Of a stretch of DNA of 21,840 nt, positions 8,695 to 16,459 are shown piece after piece. The stretch lies in NCBI GenBank assembly GCA_035555435.1, contig DATMGN010000068.1:1-21840 (forward strand), in the 5' to 3' direction. Below the pieces are notes generated by a model, which worked only from the letters and a program-made list of their open reading frames with translations, searched no databases and was not told the origin of the DNA. This DNA is from 73-13 sp035555435. Lineage in GTDB: Bacteria > Actinomycetota > Actinomycetes > Actinomycetales > Microbacteriaceae. How positions within the stretch are numbered: position 1 is the stretch's first letter; the number at the start of each line of letters is the position of its first letter. The position numbers and the translations under genes were made by a program.

Positions 8695-9758
8695 GATTTG
8701 CGATCGTCAGATTCGACGAGCCTGGTGGAGTTAGGACCGTCACCGACAGGCTGGCAGCTGACCTGGCGAATCGGGGCCACTCCGCCGAACTCATCGACGT
8801 ACCTCCACCGAGACAGACACGCATTCGAGCCTGGGCCGCGCAACACGCTCCGAGACGACTCCTGGCAAAGGTTCCCCCGGCAGCCCGTGCGTCCAGGCAT
8901 CCCGACCACCTGCCCAGTGCGCCGAAGACGGACCCAGAAGTCGTTATAGTCAGCCATCCCCATCTACACGGGACTTTCACGCCCGTTTCGGCGCGTGGCC
9001 CAGTATTGATCGGTTGTTATCATGACTCGTGGGACGCCGCGCTCAGATCGGGCCACTCCATAGCGATCCGCCGAAACTACGCTGCCATGGACGCGATTGT
9101 GCTGTTGACCGGCGCAGACGCCGAGGCTGCATCCCGCGACCTCGGGCGGTCAGTCATCGCGATCCCCAACGCCGCGCCTGAGCTTGATGCCGAGATCAGT
9201 GGGCATAGACCGGACCGGATCGTCATGTTGACAAGGCACGAGCCGCAGAAAGACATCCAACTCGCCCTGCGCGCCTGGGAATGTTCACGGCTCGCCCAAG
9301 AGGGCATGACCCTCGAGATCTTCGGCAATGGGACCCTCCTCGCAAAACACCTGCGCATCGTGAAGCGCCGAAGGATCGCGGGGGTCAGATTCACGCGATG
9401 GTCCGACGATCCGTTGGCGGAGCTTCGTCAGAGTCTCGCGCTGCTCTCGACCTCCTCTCACGAAGGCTTCCCTTCCAGTTTCCTCGAGGCAATGGCGACT
9501 GGGACGCCGATCATCACCGTCGATTCGGCTCCGGCTTGCCGAGAACTCGTTCATCCGGACAGCGGCTTCCTCGTACCCGAGCGTTCGCCCGAAGCAGTAT
9601 CGGCAGGCCTTCTTGCGGCAGCCCAGTTGACCCCATCGCAACGCGAGGATTACGCCAAAGCCAGTCTCATCCTCGCCGAGGAGGTAAGCCGCCCGCGCGT
9701 CACCGAACGGTGGTTGCGACTTGCGGAGGGGCTTCTACAGCAAAAAGAAAGCAGGTAA
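8691..9758 (+). CDS. glycosyltransferase family 4 (GT-B)
   Basis: A 355-residue glycosyltransferase. The ATG at 8691 overlaps the polymerase stop as ATGA, and the protein begins directly with a Rossmann strand and donor-loop pattern (MRFAIVRFDEPGGVRT). An in-frame extension to 8340 lies inside the polymerase gene and is not credible. The C-terminal domain has TRHEPQKDIQLALRAW (181-196), FGNG (211-214) and the classic E-x7-E pair at Glu258 and Glu266 in HEGFPSSFLEAMATGTPII. The chain has no membrane segment and would act on lipid-linked intermediates at the inner membrane face. It is the last gene of the plus-strand operon and ends 24 bp from the convergent flippase gene. Retaining chemistry is expected for GT4; donor and acceptor are unknown. 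Confidence 0.9.
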   Translation: MRFAIVRFDEPGGVRTVTDRLAADLANRGHSAELIDVPPPRQTRIRAWAAQHAPRRLLAKVPPAARASRHPDHLPSAPKTDPEVVIVSHPHLHGTFTPVSARGPVLIGCYHDSWDAALRSGHSIAIRRNYAAMDAIVLLTGADAEAASRDLGRSVIAIPNAAPELDAEISGHRPDRIVMLTRHEPQKDIQLALRAWECSRLAQEGMTLEIFGNGTLLAKHLRIVKRRRIAGVRFTRWSDDPLAELRQSLALLSTSSHEGFPSSFLEAMATGTPIITVDSAPACRELVHPDSGFLVPERSPEAVSAGLLAAAQLTPSQREDYAKASLILAEEVSRPRVTERWLRLAEGLLQQKESR

Positions 9759-9782
9759 TCGCTTAGATCTCGGAGCCTGCCG

Positions 9783-11045
9783 CTACGCAAGCCACGACCC
9801 CTCAGCAGAGACCCGACGTCGATAAGCCCAGTACTTGCCTCCGAACAGCACCAAGCTGGCAGCGCCTACAGCCGTAATCACGCCGACGACCACCGTAGCG
9901 CCAGTCGCAAGACTCAAGGGGACCACAGCCACGAAAGCCAGAACAGCGCCAATCGTTACGACAAGTATCGATCGGTCCGCGTGGAGGGCATATAACGCGA
10001 AATGCGGAACAAGAGACAGGTTGTACACCCCCACCACAGCCACTGCAACTGGAAGCAGCCACCCATATTCAACGTAGATCTCATGGCCGAACCAAGTGGC
10101 AATCCATTCGTACGTGACGAGCACGACGAGAAGTGAGCCTGCCGCAACGATGATCGTCTGACCCCACAGTGATCGCACGCCGCTCTGAAACGACCGCCCG
10201 TCGCGCTGACTGGCGCTTCGCACGAGGCGCGGATACACGAACTGATGCACGCCGACCGCGAGCACACTGGAGACGCCGCTCGCGATGGACATTGCGAGCG
10301 TATATGCGGCAAGGACATCCAAGTTCTCAAGCAATGCGACCACCTGGCGATCGGCCGTAAACAGCAGCCGCAGACAGAGCGTGCCGATGAGAAACGGGAT
10401 CGAGACCGCAATCCCCCGGCGAATCCATGCCCAGTCTATGGAGATTCGCCCTGACGCAGGTGCACGCCGAAGCAGCAGGCAGACACCAAGCAGGATCGCG
10501 ATTGCGTTGAAGACGAACCAGCCCGTGAACACCAATTCCAGATGGCGTAGTCCGGGAACCAGAATCAACAGAGGAATCGCGACTGTCGGTAACGCGGCCT
10601 GTCGAACGAGAATGACGAGGCTTGCCCCGAATTGATCAGACATCGAAACCAGAAGACGATCAATCTCCATCCCGACGTGCTCACTCACCGCGATGAGAAA
10701 GAACCAGACGGCGACCTGCCAAGGTAAGAGTCCCAAAGCGAACAGTAGAGCGAGCAGCGGAACGACCACCACTGCGACGCAGCCGAGGAATGCTGAATGC
10801 GAGGCTAAATGCTTGCGCCATCCTGTCGGCTCAGACTTGATGACCTCTCGCGTCGTGTAGGTGTACATGTCCATCCCGAGGACATAAACCACATACGCGA
10901 TAGTCGCAGCGACCAACCCGTAGAGACCAACCTCGGCCGGAGGTAGATATCGCGCCAGAAAGAAGACCAGTAGGAATCTTGACGCGAGCGCCCAAAACCT
11001 GAATACCACTGGAACGGTCCGCGCCGCTCGGCGCGACGGCACCAT
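9783..11045 (-). CDS. oligosaccharide flippase family protein (Wzx-like)
   Basis: A 420-residue, very hydrophobic protein with about twelve predicted membrane segments. The N-terminal region ALASRFLLVFFLARYLPPAEVGLYGL follows the pattern of polysaccharide flippases (MOP superfamily). No soluble domain is present. It should flip the undecaprenyl-linked repeat unit across the membrane for the polymerase. It is the third gene of a minus-strand operon behind the nonulosonate synthase and the cytidylyltransferase fusion, with a 20-bp gap. Linkage to those genes fits a flippase specific for a nonulosonate-containing unit (inference). The ATG at 11045 has only a weak upstream purine stretch. It is convergent with the glycosyltransferase operon. 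Confidence 0.85.
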   Translation of the reverse strand: MVPSRRAARTVPVVFRFWALASRFLLVFFLARYLPPAEVGLYGLVAATIAYVVYVLGMDMYTYTTREVIKSEPTGWRKHLASHSAFLGCVAVVVVPLLALLFALGLLPWQVAVWFFLIAVSEHVGMEIDRLLVSMSDQFGASLVILVRQAALPTVAIPLLILVPGLRHLELVFTGWFVFNAIAILLGVCLLLRRAPASGRISIDWAWIRRGIAVSIPFLIGTLCLRLLFTADRQVVALLENLDVLAAYTLAMSIASGVSSVLAVGVHQFVYPRLVRSASQRDGRSFQSGVRSLWGQTIIVAAGSLLVVLVTYEWIATWFGHEIYVEYGWLLPVAVAVVGVYNLSLVPHFALYALHADRSILVVTIGAVLAFVAVVPLSLATGATVVVGVITAVGAASLVLFGGKYWAYRRRVSAEGSWLA

Positions 11046-11065
11046 TCAGGAACATCCCATCGGAA

Positions 11066-12124
11066 TCAGTCGTCTAGGTCGTCATCAGTGATCGGGTCAC
11101 CGGCGGAGATGGCGCGTAGGATCACTCGGCCCACCACCTCATCCCAGCGCGAGATCTCGACTCCGACATTCGCGCGGAGCGCGATCAAGTCCGACTCACT
11201 CAGCTGCGACCCCGCCATAAGGTCACGCGTGACGAAGATACGGCGTCGCGCATTCCGCATGGCGGACGACTGGTGCTCGAGGACGGGGAAACCTGGCCCA
11301 GACATCACCCGGTACTCAGCGATCCTCTTAGTGAATCGCCTCAGTGCGTGCTCGTCAGCAGCGTGGTAGTGGTCATTGCCCGACGCGTTCCGGTCATCAG
11401 TAAAGTGCTTCTCGAGGACCCTGGCTCCCAGTATCGCAGCCATCTCCAATGCGGGCATCTCGCCATCGACGGCAGGCGGCACATGGTCCGAGTATCCGAC
11501 CAGTGCACGAGCCCCAAACCGTTCAGTCAACCAGGAGATAGCGCTCAAGTTGGCTCGCTCCGGGCTCGTCGGATAGTTGAGTACGCAGTGGAGCAAGCCG
11601 ATTCGGGTCGCGCCCGCCTGTTCAAGAGTGCGGAGTGCGTGATCAATCTCCTCCTCGCTGGATGCGCCAACCGAGAGCACCACCGGTTTCCCTGCCCTTG
11701 CTACCTTGCGAAGCAACGGGATATTCGTCAGATCCGCGGAAGCTATCTTGAAGGCGGGCACCAGCGGGGCGAGCATATCCACTGCATCCAGATCGAACGG
11801 CGTCGACATGAACATGATCCCGAGCGACCGGCAGTGATCAGCGAGCGCCGCGTAATCTTCCTCGCCGAATCCGTCGTACTTGCGAAACAACTCATATTGG
11901 GATCGTGTCGGCTCCTTGGATACATCCCAATAGGCCGGACTATTGCCAGCGCTCGCTAGCGTCGCAGCGCGATATGTTTGGAACTTCGCGGCATGCGCAC
12001 CAGCTCGAGCCGCCGAGGAGATAAGGGACTTCGCCCTCTCAAGCGAGCCCTCATGATTAACACCGATCTCTGCAATCACAAACGGATCAAGGTAGCTACG
12101 TCCGAGGATGTCCGGGAGTTCCAT
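11066..12124 (-). CDS. NeuB-family nonulosonic acid synthase
   Basis: A 352-residue protein of the NeuB/PseI/LegI family, which condenses phosphoenolpyruvate with a six-carbon sugar to form a nine-carbon keto-acid. Visible are IAEIGVNHEG (17-26), KFQTYRA (47-53), STPFD (107-111), FKIASADLTN (125-134), LLHCVLNYPT (177-186), GYSDH (210-214) and EKHFT (238-242). A C-terminal SAF antifreeze-like domain spans about 293-350. Two details differ from the common pattern: SVGAS (151-155) where STGMA/S is usual, and GNDHYHAAD (249-257) where most members have a DH-x-AS-type motif. The sugar substrate (ManNAc, a 6-deoxy diamino sugar, or mannose) cannot be fixed from this. The ATG at 12124 begins the conserved domain; the reading frame stays open further upstream inside the preceding gene but has no homology there. 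The gap to that gene is 13 bp. Confidence 0.92.
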   Translation of the reverse strand: MELPDILGRSYLDPFVIAEIGVNHEGSLERAKSLISSAARAGAHAAKFQTYRAATLASAGNSPAYWDVSKEPTRSQYELFRKYDGFGEEDYAALADHCRSLGIMFMSTPFDLDAVDMLAPLVPAFKIASADLTNIPLLRKVARAGKPVVLSVGASSEEEIDHALRTLEQAGATRIGLLHCVLNYPTSPERANLSAISWLTERFGARALVGYSDHVPPAVDGEMPALEMAAILGARVLEKHFTDDRNASGNDHYHAADEHALRRFTKRIAEYRVMSGPGFPVLEHQSSAMRNARRRIFVTRDLMAGSQLSESDLIALRANVGVEISRWDEVVGRVILRAISAGDPITDDDLDD

Positions 12125-12137
12125 CACCGCCAGCCCT

Positions 12138-13823
12138 TCAGAGATTCGGGAACGGATCGAAACCGAGCCTATCGAGGATGCGACCAAGGACCCGATGGTT
12201 GCTTCGACCGCCGGTCGCGCGAAGTGCGGCCTCCTGCAACTTTCGCCGACGTTCAGGTTCGGCGGCCAGAAGCGAGAACTCCTCATCGATTTGGGAATCC
12301 GCCACGCGAGTCGCAAGCCCGAGAGCTCTTACGCCATACTCCTCGGTGGCATGTCGGTGCGCGAGCTCTTTGAGATTCTGCGCGATGCAAATCGAGGGAA
12401 CGCCCATCGTCGCCAGTTCGAAAATCGTCCGGCCCGCGGAGGTGAAGGCGAGGTCCGCGCGCGAAAGCACCTCGGGCATGTACCTGACGTCCGTCAGCAC
12501 CTCGAGATCAAGCTGTCTGCGAGCAGTAGAGATCGGCCGGGCTCCTAATCCGCGAACCACAGTGACCCGACCCTCGAAGGTCAATCGCTCGAGCGCGTCA
12601 AGCGCACGATCCGCAAGGTCATTCGGATCGGTGCCGCCGAAAAGGACCAGGACATGCTCGAGGTGCGGGCGGAACTCAGGGTCCCAGTTCAGAGAATCAA
12701 ATGCAGGGGCGAGGATCGCATTCTGCACCCCCTGAAGCTGCCGCTCTTCAGGCACCTCCGTATGGTTCACGAATTCCGCGACCAAGAGGTCGGCAGCGAA
12801 CGCGCCAGTGCCTAGATCCTCGAATGTGACTATTTTCGTACGGCTCGACGCCGCTCGAATCGCGTCGACCAGTGCCTCGGTGGTGTCGAGCACATCCAGG
12901 ACGACGAGGTCCGGCTTGAAATCCGCCATGTGGGCCAAGAAGTCGCGATCGTCGGCCACTCGCTCATTGGCGAGAGGGTATCCCGCAAGAAAGCTGGATC
13001 CGAGTTCCAACTTCTCCAGGGTGTAGATCCTGACATCGTGCCGCGCGAGTTCCATCCCGATCGCCAGAGCCCGATAGATGTGTCCCATCCCGAGATGGGA
13101 TGCAGCATCCGCGCGTATCGCTACCCGCAGCCGGGTCAACAGATGTGCGGCCGAATAGAGGTCAGCGAAGGAGTCAATGTCGACGGATTCTTCGGCGGGC
13201 AACTCAAGGAGCCGTACCGGCGCGATCACTCGCGTGCCATGCGCTTCAATCTCCTCGACTCGCGCAGCGACTACTCCTCCCGTCTCCCTGAACTCCGCCG
13301 GCAACTGCTGTCGGTTTACACGAGCCTCGAACAAAGGGATCGGCTGTCCATCACGAACGGACCACCGCAGATGACGATCGTCGACAACCGAAATCACCGA
13401 ACCCCCGCCGACTCGAACCGCTTCAATCGCCTCGGTCAGGCTATGCGGTGTGACCAGCGGGGAGGTGGGCTGGAGTGTGACGACAATGTCATCTGCATCC
13501 GCACCCAACTCGCGAAGACGCGGCAGGTTTCGGATCACCTTGGTGTCAAGTGTCTCTTCGGAAGGTGTCCTGTCGGCCTCAAGAATCACCTCCGCTCCGA
13601 AACCTCGGGCGATGAAGGCGATCTCATGATCATCGGTGATGACAATCACTCGCTCTAGTGGCACGACAGCCGATGCGCGCACGATCGCGTGTCCGATCAG
13701 GGGACGACCAGCAAGCGCTCGCACATTCTTACGCGGCACACCAACGGAACCGCCTCTTGCAGGGATGACGACCCAGGACGCGGGCGGCTGTGGAGACGAC
13801 GCTGCTTCGTTCGCCTGAGCCAC
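12138..13823 (-). CDS. bifunctional cytidylyltransferase / PseG-like fusion protein
   Basis: A 561-residue two-domain protein. Residues 17-228 form an acylneuraminate cytidylyltransferase: PARGGSVGVPRKN (21-33), LQPTSPL (118-124) and VDIDSFADL (214-222) match the NeuA/PseF family, which makes CMP-activated nonulosonate from CTP. Residues 232-555 resemble PseG, a GT-B-fold hydrolase that removes UDP from the sugar before the NeuB step. They show GMGHIYR (245-251, with the family's catalytic His at 248), VLFGGTDPND (393-402) and SAGRTIFELATMG (462-474). The fusion would combine the steps before and after the synthase encoded next to it. I start it at GTG 13823, which has AAAGGG eight bases upstream; GTG 13832 directly abuts that site and is less likely. 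It is the first gene of the minus-strand operon and divergent from galE. Confidence 0.9.
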   Translation of the reverse strand: MAQANEAASSPQPPASWVVIPARGGSVGVPRKNVRALAGRPLIGHAIVRASAVVPLERVIVITDDHEIAFIARGFGAEVILEADRTPSEETLDTKVIRNLPRLRELGADADDIVVTLQPTSPLVTPHSLTEAIEAVRVGGGSVISVVDDRHLRWSVRDGQPIPLFEARVNRQQLPAEFRETGGVVAARVEEIEAHGTRVIAPVRLLELPAEESVDIDSFADLYSAAHLLTRLRVAIRADAASHLGMGHIYRALAIGMELARHDVRIYTLEKLELGSSFLAGYPLANERVADDRDFLAHMADFKPDLVVLDVLDTTEALVDAIRAASSRTKIVTFEDLGTGAFAADLLVAEFVNHTEVPEERQLQGVQNAILAPAFDSLNWDPEFRPHLEHVLVLFGGTDPNDLADRALDALERLTFEGRVTVVRGLGARPISTARRQLDLEVLTDVRYMPEVLSRADLAFTSAGRTIFELATMGVPSICIAQNLKELAHRHATEEYGVRALGLATRVADSQIDEEFSLLAAEPERRRKLQEAALRATGGRSNHRVLGRILDRLGFDPFPNL

Positions 13824-13832
13824 CTGAATCAC

Positions 13833-13954
13833 CCTTTTCGCACGAAGACCAATGCGCTGTCAGAACAGCAACAAAACACGAGTGGCGCCACGACCATTAC
13901 CCGTGATCGATAGGCTTTCCTGGCGATCGCACCGACCCTACACCAGGAGCAACG
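13833..13954. promoter_or_regulatory. divergent intergenic region, nonulosonate operon and galE
   Basis: This space must hold promoters for both directions. Toward galE, TAGGCT (13911-13916) fits a -10 of the TAnnnT form, but no matching -35 is evident. AGGAG (13945-13949) is a good ribosome binding site five bases before the galE ATG. Toward the fusion gene, AAAGGG precedes the preferred GTG. No operator palindrome was recognised. Confidence 0.35.
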
Positions 13955-14926
13955 ATGAGCGTTCTTGTCACGGGCGGTGCCGGGTATATCGGCGCTCACG
14001 TCGTGGAAGCGCTCGTGAAGTCCGGCCGTTCGGTCGCTGTCGTCGATGACCTGTCAACCGGCAACATCGGTCGCATCCCTGATGGCATCGCATTCCACCA
14101 ACTGGATCTGGCCACTCCCGCCGCCGCAGAACTCGCGCATATCATGACGACTTGCCGCGTAAGTGCGGTCGTCCACCTGGCAGCGAAGAAGCAGGTGCTC
14201 CAGTCCGTCGAGCACCCTGAGAGTTATCTCGGGGACAACGTCTCCAGCCTTGCAACCGTGATCAAGGCAATCCGACTCGCTGAGATCCCGACACTGGTGT
14301 TCTCTTCATCTGCCTCGGTCTATGGCACCGCCTTGAGAGGCAGTGCACGTGAAACCGATGCACCAGCACCCCTCAACCCATACGGTCGCTCGAAACTGGT
14401 CGGCGAGTGGCTTACCAAGGATGCAGCCCACGCGCTTGGCCTGAATGCCGCAAGCCTGCGCTATTTCAACGTCGCGGGGGCTTCGAGCCCAAGAATCGGC
14501 GATCGACTGGCGCTCAACCTCATCCCAATGATCTTCGAACGGCTCGATGCTGGACTACCCCCTCGTGTGTTCGGGAGCGATTACGAGACATCGGACGGTA
14601 CGTGCGTGCGCGACTACGTCCACGTCAGTGATCTCGCCGATGCCCACGTCTCTACGCTCGAATACCTGGAACGCGTCCCGTCCGGGGAACATCAGATATT
14701 CAACGTCGGTACCGGGCGCGGGACGACTGTTCTCGAAATCATCGACGCAGTCAGGCACATCACAGGTCTCGCTTTCCAAGAAGAACTACTGCCGCGACGC
14801 GCAGGGGACCCTGCAGCGATCGTCGCCGACCCGACACGAATCAGGACCACCATCGGCTGGACTGCCGGGCGAAGCCTCGACGAGATGGTCACGAGCGCCT
14901 GGGCGGCATGGCGCGCGAGCCACTAG
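13955..14926 (+). CDS. galE: UDP-glucose 4-epimerase (GalE-type)
   Basis: A 323-residue extended short-chain dehydrogenase. The NAD-binding motif TGGAGYIG is at 6-13, with the catalytic triad in SSSASVYG (117-124) and Y143-x3-K147 (PYGRSK). GTCVRDYVHVSDLADAH (215-231) is characteristic of GalE. It interconverts UDP-glucose and UDP-galactose, or the N-acetyl forms, in the cytoplasm, supplying donors to the transferases nearby. Which pair it prefers cannot be judged reliably here. Start: ATG with AGGAG five bases upstream, the best ribosome binding site in the locus. It stands alone on the plus strand between two minus-strand operons, divergent from the nonulosonate genes and convergent with the sugar transferase 24 bp away. 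It could be a general housekeeping epimerase captured in the locus. Confidence 0.92.
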   Translation: MSVLVTGGAGYIGAHVVEALVKSGRSVAVVDDLSTGNIGRIPDGIAFHQLDLATPAAAELAHIMTTCRVSAVVHLAAKKQVLQSVEHPESYLGDNVSSLATVIKAIRLAEIPTLVFSSSASVYGTALRGSARETDAPAPLNPYGRSKLVGEWLTKDAAHALGLNAASLRYFNVAGASSPRIGDRLALNLIPMIFERLDAGLPPRVFGSDYETSDGTCVRDYVHVSDLADAHVSTLEYLERVPSGEHQIFNVGTGRGTTVLEIIDAVRHITGLAFQEELLPRRAGDPAAIVADPTRIRTTIGWTAGRSLDEMVTSAWAAWRASH

Positions 14927-14963
14927 CACTGCCGATTGCGACAAACTTTCCTATTGGGCAGTG
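14927..14963. terminator. possible bidirectional terminator hairpin
   Basis: CACTGCC (14927-14933) and GGCAGTG (14957-14963) form a perfect 7-bp inverted repeat around a 23-nt loop between the convergent ends of galE and the sugar transferase. The right arm falls in the transferase's last codons. The loop is long and there is no U-tract, so this is only a weak candidate. Confidence 0.25.
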
Positions 14964-16408
14964 AGCCCTGGAGCGAACACAGCCTTTAGCGTGCGCCACA
15001 AAATCACCAGATCTCCCATGATCGACCAGTTCTCGACGTAGTACAGATCCAGTCGAATCGCGTCCTCCCAAGCAAGGGCCGACCGACCGCTGATCTGCCA
15101 CAGACCGCTGATGCCGGGCTTGAGCAAGAGCCTCCGACGTGCAGCGTCGTCATAGAGCGCTACCTCTGCAGCCACTTGTGGACGCGGGCCGACAAGCGAC
15201 ATCGAGCCGGTGAACACGTTGAAGAACTGTGGCAGTTCGTCGAGCGAGTATCTCCGCAAAGTCTGCCCGACTCGGGTGATCCGTGGATCATCCTTGACCT
15301 TGAACAAGGGCTGCTCACTGGTGCCCTGAGCGTCGAGCAAGCCCTTCAACTCGTCGTTCGCACCGTCGCGCATCGAACGGAACTTCAGCATGTGGAACGG
15401 CCTGCCCCGGTAGCCGACACGCTCCGATCGGTAGAGCACGGGACCGGAACTCGTCGTCTTTACGACGATCGCGATTATGAGCATCGGGATGGCGAGCACC
15501 CCAATCGCAATGCCAGAGCAGATCAAGTCAAACATCCGCTTCGCGAACGCCTGCGCACCCTGATACTGCGGGGTCTCCACATGCATGAGCGGCAGGCCCG
15601 CAACCGGCCGCGTATGGATGCGGGGGCCACCGATGTCAGTCAGGCTCGGCGCCATGACGAGGTGCTGGTGGCCCGGCTCGAGTCCCCACGAGAGCTCACG
15701 CACGCGTGTCGGTGGAAGGTCGTCGCTGCTCGCGATGACGAGCGTGTCCGCGTCGTGGTCGGACATGACGTTCTGAATCCCGTCGATGTCCCCCGATAGA
15801 GGGATCGCTTTGTCGGCGAGCATCACCGAGCCGGGTGTTGCTCCGGGGACGAGTGCGGCAACGACGTGATAGCCGGCAGACGGCACCCGGGTGAGCTCGC
15901 GCGCGATCGCCTCAACCGCGACCCTCGACCCGACGAGCACGACCCGATAGCTCGAGGCGCCGCGACGACGCTTCGCCGTGAGCCACTGGCGCCAGAGCCA
16001 GCGGCTGATGAGTAAGAACAGCAAACCGAGCGGGAGCGCGATGAGGACATACGCGCGGGCGATGTCGATCTTGAACAGGAAGAGCAGTATCGCCCCGAGG
16101 CCGAAGAGCCAGAGCGTCGCCTGGACCACAAGACGATACTCCGTCGCGCCGACGCCTACGACGCGGGCGTCGCGCGTCTTGAACACAGCGAGCATGAGCA
16201 TCCAGGCGAGGATAAGGATCACCGTGATGAGCGTGTAGTTGAGACCCAGGTTGAAGCCGCTCCCGACGCGCGCCTCGTCCTCGATGCTCACGCCGAAGCG
16301 GAGGAGCTGGGCGCCGATGACCGCCCAGGCGATGACTAAGAAATCAGTGATGGCTAAGCCGCGGGCGTAGCGGCGGGCCCAGTCCCGGTCGTGCCCGCGC
16401 GCTACCAC
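14951..16408 (-). CDS. polyprenyl glycosylphosphotransferase (initiating sugar transferase)
   Basis: A 485-residue member of the WbaP/WcaJ family that transfers a sugar-1-phosphate to undecaprenyl phosphate and so starts repeat-unit assembly. The N-terminal half has four or five membrane segments (about 17-37, 57-75, 97-113, 119-136) and a Rossmann-like soluble domain (155-270). The C-terminal catalytic domain begins at about 288 with a re-entrant hydrophobic segment. It contains LYRSERVGYRGRPFHMLKFRSM, the Asp390-Glu391 pair in RRYSLDELPQFFNV, SLVGPRPQ and KPGISGLWQISGR. The only in-frame start after an upstream TAA is GTG 16408, which lacks a ribosome binding site. A strong site and ATG lie 29 bases upstream in another frame, so the true N-terminus may involve a frameshift or coupled reinitiation. 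The donor is probably a hexose-1-phosphate (inference). Confidence 0.9.
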   Translation of the reverse strand: MVARGHDRDWARRYARGLAITDFLVIAWAVIGAQLLRFGVSIEDEARVGSGFNLGLNYTLITVILILAWMLMLAVFKTRDARVVGVGATEYRLVVQATLWLFGLGAILLFLFKIDIARAYVLIALPLGLLFLLISRWLWRQWLTAKRRRGASSYRVVLVGSRVAVEAIARELTRVPSAGYHVVAALVPGATPGSVMLADKAIPLSGDIDGIQNVMSDHDADTLVIASSDDLPPTRVRELSWGLEPGHQHLVMAPSLTDIGGPRIHTRPVAGLPLMHVETPQYQGAQAFAKRMFDLICSGIAIGVLAIPMLIIAIVVKTTSSGPVLYRSERVGYRGRPFHMLKFRSMRDGANDELKGLLDAQGTSEQPLFKVKDDPRITRVGQTLRRYSLDELPQFFNVFTGSMSLVGPRPQVAAEVALYDDAARRRLLLKPGISGLWQISGRSALAWEDAIRLDLYYVENWSIMGDLVILWRTLKAVFAPGLTAQ

Positions 16409-16437
16409 GTAGAGCTCACGCGCGTGCCGCCGGTCAT
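16402..16437 (-). other. 11-codon ORF with strong RBS ahead of the sugar transferase
   Basis: ATG 16437 is preceded by GGAGGGG (16446-16452) at an ideal 8-base distance. The frame encodes MTGGTRVSSTW and then TAG. That stop overlaps the start region of the long transferase frame as GTGGTAG. It is either a short coupling/leader peptide or the true 5' end of the transferase cut off by a one-base frameshift. Confidence 0.45.
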
Positions 16438-16459
16438 CGGAATCACCCCTCCAAACACC

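Noticed and set aside
12125..12316. N-terminal extension of the NeuB-type synthase
   Set aside because: The extra 64 codons overlap the PseG-like domain and show no homology; ATG 12124 starts the conserved region.
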